Assembly (NCBI GenBank): GCA_018676675.1
Contig: JABHEG010000179.1
Span: forward strand, 1 to 64,000
From: Lentisphaerota bacterium
Lineage (GTDB): Bacteria; Verrucomicrobiota; Lentisphaeria; Oligosphaerales; JABHEG01
DNA: 64,000 nt
Direction of reading: 5' to 3'
In this document: positions 45,771 through 53,332 of the stretch, piece after piece
Numbering within the stretch: position 1 is the first letter of the stretch
Layout: each line of letters starts with the position of its first letter
Notes under the pieces: model-generated
The model's input: the letters and a program-made list of their open reading frames with translations, nothing else
Told to the model about the DNA's origin: nothing
Database searches by the model: none
Made by a program: the position numbers and the translations under genes

Positions 45771-48700
45771 TCAAGTCAACCCAATGCGGCTGTCAACTGG
45801 CAAATCCAGATGAAACTTGCTGTAGCCCCCAGGCTCCGACTCAACCGCTATTTCACCATCGTGGTCTTCCACAATCCAGTGGACGACGGCAAGTCCGAGC
45901 CCGGCGCTCCGGGAACGGTCTTTCGTGCTGAAGAAGGGATCAAACACACGCTCCGCGGCCTCCTTCGCAATCCCGCCTCCCTGGTCCTCAACCGTCGTTC
46001 GCAACCAGCGCCTTCCAGCCTTCTCGAACTCAACAGCCGTGATCGTGATGCTCTTCCCGGGGGCAGACTCCGGATAGCGCTCGTTGAGCGCCTCTCGAGC
46101 ATTGGTCAGCAGGTTCGTCAGCGCGTGCTGGATCTGCTGCTTGCGGCAATGCACGTCCGACAGCCCATCCGGGACGTCGACACGGACGCTGATACAGTCC
46201 CCCTCCAATTCCCCACGCATTGGTCCGAGAGCCCCGTTAACGATATCAGCGAGACGAACCGCGGGAGGAAGGGCCTGTTGATTCGGAACGGAGAACGCAA
46301 GCAGTGTCCGGACGATATCCGCAACCCGATTGCCTTCGGACATGATCTCTGCCGCGAACTCCTGCGCCTCGGCTTCCTGGATCCCACCGTCCTTGATCAG
46401 CAGGGCGTAATTCACAATCCCCATGATGGGATTGTTGATCTCGTGCGCTATCCCCCGAGCAAGGGTGCCAATAGCCGCCAGTCTCTGCTGCTGTCGGAGT
46501 CGCCCATCCAATTCCTTCTCACGTTGCTCTGCCAGACGGTGTTCAGTTATGTCCCGCATGACGTGTACGACGTGAGTCACCGTACCGGCCCCACCCCTGA
46601 TCGGGAACGCCGAAACACTGAAACAGCGGTTTCCCAGGTTCGGTTCCTGGAGCTCAACATGCACAGGTTTCCCATCCTCCAGTACGCCGCACAGGACGCA
46701 GCCTTCGGGACGCTTTTGCGTGCCGTGGACAAGCGTGTGGCATCGCGCACCAACCACCTCCTGGCCCGCGTACGCATCGCGCATGGCCTGGTTCGCCCGG
46801 ACCACTGTGTGGCTGAGGTCAATGATGGCAACATAATCATCGATTGAGTCGAATGTGTTCTGCCAGTCCTCAGCCGCTCGCCTCACCGCCTCTTCTGCTT
46901 GCTTCTGAGCCGAGACGTCTCGCACCGTAGCCTGGAGGAAGGTGCCGCCCTCAAGCTCCACACGAGTCAACAGAACAGTCGCGGGAAACACCTCGCCATC
47001 CGCTCGTTGATGTGCCCACTCGAAGAAGTGGCTGCCCTCATCCATCGCTCGGGTGATCATCTCTTTGGCCTTGTCCCCAGAAGGCCGCCCGTCCGCCTGC
47101 TTTTCCGGGGACAAGTCCCACGGCCCATGGGCAGTAAAATCCGCCTCATCGGTACAGCGAAACATCTCGACGCATGCCGGGTTCCCCGAGGTGAAACCCC
47201 AAGAGGGCGGCTCAAGGGTCATGATCGCATCCCGGGAGCTCTCAAAGAGGATCCGGTGGCGCTCCTCGCTCTCCTGCACGGCGTCCGCAGCCGCCTCACG
47301 TTCGCTGATGTCGCGAGCGAACGCGATGTTGTACTCCTGGTCACCAAAGCGCTGGTAGCTCAGTGCGATTTCGACTGGGAATGTGGTCCCGTCCTTCCTT
47401 CGGTGGCACGACTGGATGATCGTCGAACCGTACTTCCTGAGCGTTTCCCAGTGATCAGGCCATACCTCTTTGGGGAAGCCGGGGTCAATGTCATGCACGG
47501 TCATCCCAACAAGCTCGTCTCGCGAGTACCCGAGGGCATGACAAGCCGCCTCGTTCACGTAGACGAAGCAGGCATCCGGCCCCATCCAGTAAACGGCATC
47601 CGTTGCATGGTCCATGGCGAACTGAGTCAAGTGGAGACGCTCTTCGGTCTGCTTTCGTGCGGTGATCTCCTCGAACGTGACAGCAAAGGTCCCTTCAGCG
47701 GGGCAGTAGGCGAGCACTGAATACCAGTGTTGATGCGGCGAGAAATACTGCTCGAAGCGAATGGGTTCGCCGGTTAGCGCAACCTCCCCGTAGGTGCCGA
47801 TCCAGTCGAATTCCATGTCCCGGATATCCGGAGTGATCTCGGTCATGCGCTTGCCAATGGTCTCCTCTCGTTTGAGTCCCGTGAGCTGCTCGAACGCCCG
47901 GTTCACCTCGAGAAAAACGTAATCGACCGGAAGCCCGTCGGCATCCGTCACAATGCGATGATAGGCGAAGCCATCAATCATGTTGTCGAACAGAGCCTGG
48001 AGCTGACTGCGGCTGTCGCGCAACGCCATCTCGGCCTGTTGCTGCCTGGCGACCGATGCTTCGAGTTCATGGGTTCTGGTCTTCACGCGCTGGCGCAGCG
48101 ATTGAGACCAGACGAACGCCGCGATCAACAGAGCCAGAAGGACCAGTGCCAGCGTGCCCCCAACCATCAGGATGCGGTCCCAGGGGACGCCAACCGGCTC
48201 CGAGGCACCGAGCCAGCGGTCACGGATGCGACGGTACTCTCCGCTGTGCCTGAGGACAGCAATTCCCTCCTCAAACAGGCTGAGCAACCGAGCGTCTCCC
48301 TCACCGACGGCGTGGCAGTAGTCCGGACAATGGGCGTGTGGATCCACGACCACGATTCCATCCCACGCGTGTTCCTTGGCCCAATACAAACCGGGGAGGC
48401 GGGCGCAGAGCGCGAAATCCACCTCGCCCTCCGCGAGCATCCGCAGGGCCTCCTCCTGAGTTCCGGTCAGCAGGAGTGCCTTCCCCACCAGCCCCTGCTC
48501 CACGGCAACGTCGTGCATAATGTCGCCGCGCATGACGGCAACACGCTGCCCGACCAAACTCGCCAGCGACGCGTAGCCGGGGCTTCCTTCCCGTGCGAAG
48601 ACCGCATGGTGAATCACCAGGTACGGAACAGAGAAGTCGACCAGCTTGTCTCGCTCAGCAGAATAGAACATGCCCTGCACGGCGTCGATCTCGCCGGCTT

Positions 48701-49088
48701 CAAGAGCAGCCCGTATATCGTTCCAGGGCCCAAGGCGAATCCGCACATCAAACCCCATCACATCGGCGATCGCCTTGGTAAGCTCCACATTGTAACCGGT
48801 CGCTTCACCTTCCTCATCGAGAAACTCGTATGGTGGGTAATCGTGGTCGCCCCCAACTGTGACCACATGGACCGTGGAGCGATCGCGTTCGTTCGCTGAT
48901 CGAATCGCCGGATGCGGAGCATCCTCGGCTGCTTTCACTCCAGACGCAAGGAGGCACGCCAGCACCACCATGGCCAGCCGACTCTGACCACATGCTCGTG
49001 GTCCAGATCGTGTCCCGTTCGTGTGATGGCTAGTGGTGTTCATCTGAGAACTCGCCCGTTGTTTGGCGGCTGCGAAGCGCCGTTTCAT
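45771..49088 (-). CDS. Sensor kinase: periplasmic SBP-3 domain, TM, four PAS domains, HisKA-HATPase
   Basis: After a signal/anchor (MVVLACLLASGVKA) comes a family-3 solute-binding domain (~70-295; DYPPYEFLDEEGEATGYNVE, AVQGMFYSAERDKLVDFS), as in BvgS-like sensors. Next are one membrane helix (ILMVGGTLALVLLALLIAAF, ~306-325), about four PAS domains (~360-480, 485-610, 615-735, 745-870) and a HisKA (IAHEINNPIMGIVNY, His ~895) with HATPase (GLGLAVVHWI). PAS 4 has CHTLVHGT and EGCVLCGV Cys residues. It should bind an amino acid or similar ligand outside and start phosphorylation inside. ATG 49088 lies directly after the preceding stop (49091), so it is translationally coupled; ATG 49043 is the alternative. 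Confidence 0.9.
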   Translation of the reverse strand: MKRRFAAAKQRASSQMNTTSHHTNGTRSGPRACGQSRLAMVVLACLLASGVKAAEDAPHPAIRSANERDRSTVHVVTVGGDHDYPPYEFLDEEGEATGYNVELTKAIADVMGFDVRIRLGPWNDIRAALEAGEIDAVQGMFYSAERDKLVDFSVPYLVIHHAVFAREGSPGYASLASLVGQRVAVMRGDIMHDVAVEQGLVGKALLLTGTQEEALRMLAEGEVDFALCARLPGLYWAKEHAWDGIVVVDPHAHCPDYCHAVGEGDARLLSLFEEGIAVLRHSGEYRRIRDRWLGASEPVGVPWDRILMVGGTLALVLLALLIAAFVWSQSLRQRVKTRTHELEASVARQQQAEMALRDSRSQLQALFDNMIDGFAYHRIVTDADGLPVDYVFLEVNRAFEQLTGLKREETIGKRMTEITPDIRDMEFDWIGTYGEVALTGEPIRFEQYFSPHQHWYSVLAYCPAEGTFAVTFEEITARKQTEERLHLTQFAMDHATDAVYWMGPDACFVYVNEAACHALGYSRDELVGMTVHDIDPGFPKEVWPDHWETLRKYGSTIIQSCHRRKDGTTFPVEIALSYQRFGDQEYNIAFARDISEREAAADAVQESEERHRILFESSRDAIMTLEPPSWGFTSGNPACVEMFRCTDEADFTAHGPWDLSPEKQADGRPSGDKAKEMITRAMDEGSHFFEWAHQRADGEVFPATVLLTRVELEGGTFLQATVRDVSAQKQAEEAVRRAAEDWQNTFDSIDDYVAIIDLSHTVVRANQAMRDAYAGQEVVGARCHTLVHGTQKRPEGCVLCGVLEDGKPVHVELQEPNLGNRCFSVSAFPIRGGAGTVTHVVHVMRDITEHRLAEQREKELDGRLRQQQRLAAIGTLARGIAHEINNPIMGIVNYALLIKDGGIQEAEAQEFAAEIMSEGNRVADIVRTLLAFSVPNQQALPPAVRLADIVNGALGPMRGELEGDCISVRVDVPDGLSDVHCRKQQIQHALTNLLTNAREALNERYPESAPGKSITITAVEFEKAGRRWLRTTVEDQGGGIAKEAAERVFDPFFSTKDRSRSAGLGLAVVHWIVEDHDGEIAVESEPGGYSKFHLDLPVDSRIGLT

Positions 49089-49090
49089 CG

Positions 49091-51250
49091 TTACCCTCGA
49101 CCGTCTTCTCCCCTCTGCCCCGGTTCATCCGTCAGGACCCATCCGTTGTCGACCGGCAGGTCAACGTGGAACCGTGTCCATTCACCAAGCTCACTCTCAA
49201 CCTGGAGCTCACCATGGTGATCGGCAACAATCCCGTAGCCGATAGCCAGCCCAAGCCCCGTCCCCTTCTCCTGTCTCTTGGTCGTGTAGAACGGCTCGAA
49301 CATGTGCCCCCGGACCTCGTCGGAAATGCCTGCTCCATGGTCCTCGACGGTCAGTCGAATTCCCGGCGCGCCCTTGCGTTCGGTCAGCCCCGCTGTGAGG
49401 CGAATAATTTTGTCCTCATGGTACCCCTCGTATTTCTCATTCAACGCGTCTCGTGCATTCGTGAGCAGATTCATGACAACCTGCTGGATCTGCTGACTTC
49501 GGCACTTGATCTCGGGAAGATCCTCCGCGACATCGATCTCAAGCGTGATCTGATCATGCCGCATAACCGTGTGAATCAGCGACGACGTCGCTTCGACGAT
49601 GTCGATCACCCGCGCCGGGCTGTGTGACTGCTTGTCGTGCCGGGCAAACTGCAGCAGGTTCTTGACCAGAATGGCGATGCGCTCCGTCTCGTGGATGATC
49701 TCACCTGCGAAGCTTGCGTTCTGATCCTCCTCCTCGAGATCGTCGAGGATGAGCTGTGCGTAATTCATGATCCCATTGATCGGGTTGTTTATCTCGTGCG
49801 CGACCCCACCGGCCAACGTCCCGATGGATTCGAGTTTCTGGGCTTGCCGCAGTTGCGCTTCCAACCGGAGCCGATCGGTCACGTCAGCTGCGTAGAGGTT
49901 CACATGCCCTTCTTCGGGAACGGGCGCAAACGTCGCATAGAAAATCCGGCTTGAAGACCGGATTTCGTCCCCCGATGGCGTTCCGGCAGCAAGGGCCTCT
50001 GCGATACGCGCACGCCATTCCGGCAAGACATGGGCACCATCGGGCTCCGCGATGGCCTCGAGCAGGGAGGCAGCCGAGTTGTTGGCATACTCGATGGTGC
50101 CCTGAGCTGAAATGCGGAGCACAGGGCTTGGGTTCTCCGCCGGGAACCGGGCGAGCTCGACAACGGCCTCCTCAGCTTCAATACTCCGCAGAGCGGATGC
50201 GATATCTCCGGCCACGTCGACCAGGAGAGACTCCTCCGCATCGCTCACCACCACGCCATCCTCCAAAGCAACGCCCAGTAGTCCGAGCTCGCGTTCACCA
50301 TAGCGAAGCGACACACACGCAACCGTGTCTTCACGGTACTGCTGCCAACGAGGGCAGAGATGGCACTCCTCCGCCCCGACAAGAACGGCCAGACCATCTC
50401 CGGATGCATCCACTCTCTCTCTGCATGGCGGAACCCAACCATCTCGGAGCCTCTGGGCAAATGGTTCGAACCCGGCATCCCAGCCAGCGTGTCCCACCAG
50501 CCTGGGAGACTCAGCGTCCCCGCCGACCGCAACCCAAGCCCCTCGGTAACCACGTGCCTCAACCAACACCCCGCAGACCTGTTGCACGAGTTGCCCCGGG
50601 TCCTTCTCACGCACAATGAGTTGGTTGATGCTATGGATGGCTCGCAGAACAGCATTCAGGCGCCGCACCTCCGTGGTGCGCTCATCGACCAGCTCCTGCA
50701 AGCGAGTGCGATGGCGGTCAAGTTCAAGAAAGACCCGCACCTTCCCAAGCAAGATCCCCGGTTCGTACGGTTTAACGAGGTAGTCGATGGCCCCCGCTTC
50801 GTACCCCTGAAACACATGCTGCTCGTCAGCGTAGGACGCGGTGACAAAAACGATGGGGATGACGCTTGTCTTTGCATCTCCTCGGAGGTGGGCCGCAAGC
50901 TCATAGCCGTCCATGCCCGGCATCTGAACGTCCAGAATCGCCCCGGCAAAGTCGTGTTCCAGGGTGGCGGTGAGGGCGGCGTTGCCATTGGTTGCCTCGA
51001 TCACCTCAACGTCCAGAGGCACGAGCAGGCGCCGCAGCACAAGCAGATTCTCCGGCCTGTCATCAACGATGAGGATCTTCTGCTTCACGTTGAGCACGGA
51101 AGACTCCGGTAGTAGCGGTTCCTGGAGTTCAAGGCTCATGGTCGCGTCCTTACAGCTCACCCGACGGTGATCATCGCCATCAGTGGCGGAACACGGGGTG
51201 GCCGGCCGCTGCCGTCCATCGCATGTCCCCTCTGGATAAGTGTGGCTCAT
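49091..51250 (-). CDS. REC-GAF-PAS-HisKA-HATPase hybrid kinase
   Basis: Order: receiver (Asp107 in ILDVQMPGMDG), helical linker with VDERT, a GAF-like domain (~200-360, with CHLCPRW), PAS (~370-465), HisKA (His485 in GGVAHEINNPINGI) and HATPase (NLLTNARDAL, GTGLGLAIGYG). The catalytic part is nearly the same as that of the kinase at 57155-59494. ATG 51250 overlaps the stop of the upstream CheB-domain gene (ATGA at 51247-51250) and has AAGGAAGGGG before it. The first 37 residues are not domain-like, and ATG 51139 with AAGGA is a credible second start. It belongs to the chemosensory cluster and probably passes phosphate within it. Confidence 0.92.
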   Translation of the reverse strand: MSHTYPEGTCDGRQRPATPCSATDGDDHRRVSCKDATMSLELQEPLLPESSVLNVKQKILIVDDRPENLLVLRRLLVPLDVEVIEATNGNAALTATLEHDFAGAILDVQMPGMDGYELAAHLRGDAKTSVIPIVFVTASYADEQHVFQGYEAGAIDYLVKPYEPGILLGKVRVFLELDRHRTRLQELVDERTTEVRRLNAVLRAIHSINQLIVREKDPGQLVQQVCGVLVEARGYRGAWVAVGGDAESPRLVGHAGWDAGFEPFAQRLRDGWVPPCRERVDASGDGLAVLVGAEECHLCPRWQQYREDTVACVSLRYGERELGLLGVALEDGVVVSDAEESLLVDVAGDIASALRSIEAEEAVVELARFPAENPSPVLRISAQGTIEYANNSAASLLEAIAEPDGAHVLPEWRARIAEALAAGTPSGDEIRSSSRIFYATFAPVPEEGHVNLYAADVTDRLRLEAQLRQAQKLESIGTLAGGVAHEINNPINGIMNYAQLILDDLEEEDQNASFAGEIIHETERIAILVKNLLQFARHDKQSHSPARVIDIVEATSSLIHTVMRHDQITLEIDVAEDLPEIKCRSQQIQQVVMNLLTNARDALNEKYEGYHEDKIIRLTAGLTERKGAPGIRLTVEDHGAGISDEVRGHMFEPFYTTKRQEKGTGLGLAIGYGIVADHHGELQVESELGEWTRFHVDLPVDNGWVLTDEPGQRGEDGRG

Positions 51251-51819
51251 TCCGTTCCCCTTCCTTTCGCAGTGCTTCCCATACCGAGCCCAAGAAGAAG
51301 CTCCGCAATTCCTTCCAGGCTCAAAACGCTGTCGATCGCAGCAGCATCGATTGCAGCCTGGGGCATTCTAGGACTTTCGGCAGTTCCCGGGTCCTGGGCT
51401 ATTGTCATTCCGCCGACGTCTCGGATTGCCTGCATGCCTTCTGCGCCATCATCGTTTGCTCCTGTCAGAATCACGGCCGCAAGAGACTCCCTGTAGACGC
51501 GAGCGGCACTGTCGAAGAGTACGTCTATGGAGGGCCTCGACCATTTCACTCGTGGATCCGTAGACAGGGCAATTGAACGGTCCCACTCAATGAGCATGTG
51601 GTAGTTGGCCGGAGCCACATAAATGCGTCCCGCCTCTATGGACTGCTTATCGCAAGGAGTCACGACGGACAGAGCGCTGACATGCTCGAGGCCCCTCGCA
51701 AAGCCGCCTTCGTCCCCTGAGTGAAGATGCTGAACGACCAACAGGGGCAGCGGGTAATCTGCGGGAAGGCGGGAGATGACTGTCCTCAGTGCACGGTGCC
51801 CCCCCGCAGACGCGCCCAC
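51247..51819 (-). CDS. Stand-alone CheB methylesterase domain without receiver
   Basis: The 190-residue product is the CheB catalytic domain only. It has the catalytic Ser in GASAGGHRAL, His in VVQHLHSGD and Asp in LTGANDDGAEGMQ. CheB demethylates or deamidates receptor glutamates; without a receiver it would be constitutive or controlled through partners. The start is a problem. GTG 51819 lies inside the first beta strand, whose remaining residues (YAAIAV) are readable in frame upstream. No ATG, GTG or TTG occurs between there and an in-frame TAG at about 51919. An ATG at 51888 is out of frame. A sequencing or real frameshift, or an unusual start, is likely. It follows cheR, a common pair. 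Confidence 0.8.
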   Translation of the reverse strand: MGASAGGHRALRTVISRLPADYPLPLLVVQHLHSGDEGGFARGLEHVSALSVVTPCDKQSIEAGRIYVAPANYHMLIEWDRSIALSTDPRVKWSRPSIDVLFDSAARVYRESLAAVILTGANDDGAEGMQAIRDVGGMTIAQDPGTAESPRMPQAAIDAAAIDSVLSLEGIAELLLGLGMGSTAKGRGTE

Positions 51820-51924
51820 TGCGATGGCGGCATAGCCTGAATTTGGTGTCGCGGGTTTCGTGTCAGCGTCTCCTGCTCGAAGTGAGCATGGTCTCGTGCA
51901 CTCGAGGCCTCCCGACCAACGAGC

Positions 51925-52851
51925 CTATATCAGGGCTTTCCGGTAGAGTTTTGCCTTTTGATCGATGGTCTCGTAGAGCCCACAGACATCAGTGAACTGC
52001 AAACTCTCCTTGGTCCCAAGGCAGAGGAACCCTCTGCGGACCAGGCTCTCAGAGAAGAGCTTCAGGGCTCGGTTCTGCAGATCACGGTTGAAGTAGATCA
52101 ATACGTTCCGGCACACTACGAGGTGCATCTCCGCGAACATCTTGTCAGTGACCAAATTGTGGTTGGCAAACGTGATGCGTTGCTTGAGGAACCCGTCCAT
52201 CGCCGCGGCGTCGTAGCGCGCATGGTAATACTCGGAAAAGGAGCTCTGTCCCCCTGCCCGCTGGTAGTTTTCTGTCGCCTGTTGGATTCTGTCAGCAGCG
52301 TAGACTCCCTGTCTGGCTCGTTCTAAGTTCGCGTCGTTAAAGTCGGTTGCATAAATCGTGATCCTATCACCAAGCCCTTCTTCACGAAGCAGGATCGCCA
52401 GTGAGTAGACCTCTTCTCCGGTGGCACAGCCCGCGCACCAGATTCGCAGATGGGGCCATGTCCGCAAAAGAGGCACCACATGCGAACGGAGAGCTTTGAA
52501 GACAAACGGATCTCGAAACATCTCCGTAACCGGAACCGAGAAGTACTGCACGAGGCGCGAAAAGAGCTCTTCATCGCGAAGCATCCTGCCAGTCAAATCG
52601 GATACGGTGACGCAGCCACAGTTGGACAAGAACTGCCGGACTCGACGCTCCACTGACGCGCGCGCATAGGCCCGGAAGTCGTAACCGTAACGTTGATGAA
52701 CGGCTTCAAGCAGCAGGTCAATCTCGATATTTTCGACCGCCGATTGACGATTGGCGATTGCCGATTGACGATTGCCGATTGCCGATTGACGATTGCCGAT
52801 TGAGGATTGCCGATTGCCGATTGAGGATTGAGGATTTGGGGGTGAATTCAT
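51925..52851 (-). CDS. cheR: CheR chemoreceptor methyltransferase with repeat-derived N-terminus
   Basis: CheR transfers methyl groups from S-adenosylmethionine to glutamates of chemoreceptors. The protein has the N-terminal helical domain (LLLEAVHQRYGYDFRAYARA), the SAM-binding IWCAGCATGEEVYSLAI (~130-146), YATDFNDANLERAR and the CheR hallmark CRNVLIYF. The only start is ATG 52851, and the first ~40 residues (repeats of IGNRQSS/IGNRQSA) are translation of a 7-bp minisatellite. No other start codon lies between the repeats and the conserved domain. The chemoreceptor-binding beta subdomain is present. It lies between a hybrid kinase and a CheB domain. Confidence 0.93.
   Translation of the reverse strand: MNSPPNPQSSIGNRQSSIGNRQSAIGNRQSAIANRQSAVENIEIDLLLEAVHQRYGYDFRAYARASVERRVRQFLSNCGCVTVSDLTGRMLRDEELFSRLVQYFSVPVTEMFRDPFVFKALRSHVVPLLRTWPHLRIWCAGCATGEEVYSLAILLREEGLGDRITIYATDFNDANLERARQGVYAADRIQQATENYQRAGGQSSFSEYYHARYDAAAMDGFLKQRITFANHNLVTDKMFAEMHLVVCRNVLIYFNRDLQNRALKLFSESLVRRGFLCLGTKESLQFTDVCGLYETIDQKAKLYRKALI
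52741..52838. repeat. Left heptad array
   Basis: Fourteen consecutive 7-bp units, mostly CGATTGA or CGATTGC with GGATTGA variants. In the cheR frame they give a 7-residue peptide repeat (I-G-N-R-Q-S-A/S). Confidence 0.9.
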
Positions 52852-52877
52852 GGTCTACTGTTGATTCTCGAATGTGT

Positions 52878-53249
52878 TCATTTGCGTTGTGCCTTCGCCC
52901 GATTGCGGGATGCGGAGATGCGGGAGGCCGCCACAATCGCAGTCAACTCTCCCGCTTCGCGATGCAGGCTCTCTACCAATTCCTTACTCAGGAGTCCGTC
53001 ATCCATGATCAACTCCATCCAGAACGCGCTCTCGTCGGCTTCTTCCTCCACTGTTCCCAGCTTGGCGATGAACTCAGCCGTTGACCTTCCTCGGCAAGCG
53101 GCCCGGTAGTTGGCACCAACTGATGTACCAGACCGTACAAGTTGGTTGCCGATTGCCCTTCCTGTGACCGTGTTCGGCAGCGCCCCTACGAGCTTGATCA
53201 CTCGCAGGGAGAAGTGCTTTGTCCGATCTTTGAGCTCCTGGGTGTCCAT
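52878..53249 (-). CDS. Four-helix-bundle protein (S23/23S rRNA intervening-sequence family)
   Basis: The 123-residue protein matches the four-helix-bundle family TIGR02436: ELKDRTKHFSLRVIKLVGAL, then GNQLVRSGTSVGANYRAACR, then FIAKLGTVEEEADESAFWME. Members include proteins encoded in 23S rRNA intervening sequences and the structurally related Avd of diversity-generating retroelements; they bind nucleic acid or reverse transcriptase as pentamers. The role of isolated copies is unknown. ATG 53249 is chosen because the conserved domain begins directly after it; the open frame to 53348 translates the right heptad array. Family resemblance and the flanking inverted repeats suggest it is cargo or a helper of a small mobile unit, not part of chemotaxis. 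Confidence 0.85.
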   Translation of the reverse strand: MDTQELKDRTKHFSLRVIKLVGALPNTVTGRAIGNQLVRSGTSVGANYRAACRGRSTAEFIAKLGTVEEEADESAFWMELIMDDGLLSKELVESLHREAGELTAIVAASRISASRNRAKAQRK

Positions 53250-53272
53250 CGCACGTCGCTCCAGCCGTTCGG

Positions 53273-53328
53273 CACTTGCCACTCGACACTCGACACTCGG
53301 CAATCGCCAATCGTCAATCGGCATTCCC
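53273..53328. repeat. Right heptad array
   Basis: Eight 7-bp units (CACTTGC, CACTCGA twice, CACTCGG, CAATCGC, CAATCGT, CAATCGG, CATTCCC), in inverted orientation relative to the left array. It ends four bases before the stop codon of the hybrid kinase gene. Confidence 0.9.
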
Positions 53329-53332
53329 TCAC

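Larger units (their letters stand above)
52739..53328. mobile_element. Repeat-bounded element carrying a four-helix-bundle gene
   Basis: The left boundary is an array of about 14 heptads related to CGATTGM (52741-52838). The right boundary is eight heptads of the CACTCGA/CAATCGS type (53273-53328). The outer parts form a perfect 26-bp inverted repeat (52739-52764 with 53297-53322). The only gene inside is the four-helix-bundle gene. The unit separates two genes of the signalling operon without breaking either frame, but it provides the start of cheR. No target duplication was recognised. Confidence 0.6.

Noticed and set aside
45810..46847. 345-residue plus-strand frame
   Set aside because: It is antisense to the PAS/kinase part of the sensor kinase and mirrors its codon periodicity.
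52740..52845. CRISPR-like array
   Set aside because: The units are 7 bp, contiguous and without spacers, and no cas gene is present. It is a minisatellite-type array.
52878..53249. Diversity-generating retroelement (Avd-like gene)
   Set aside because: The fold is related to Avd, but no reverse transcriptase, template repeat or variable repeat with adenine-biased changes is visible nearby.
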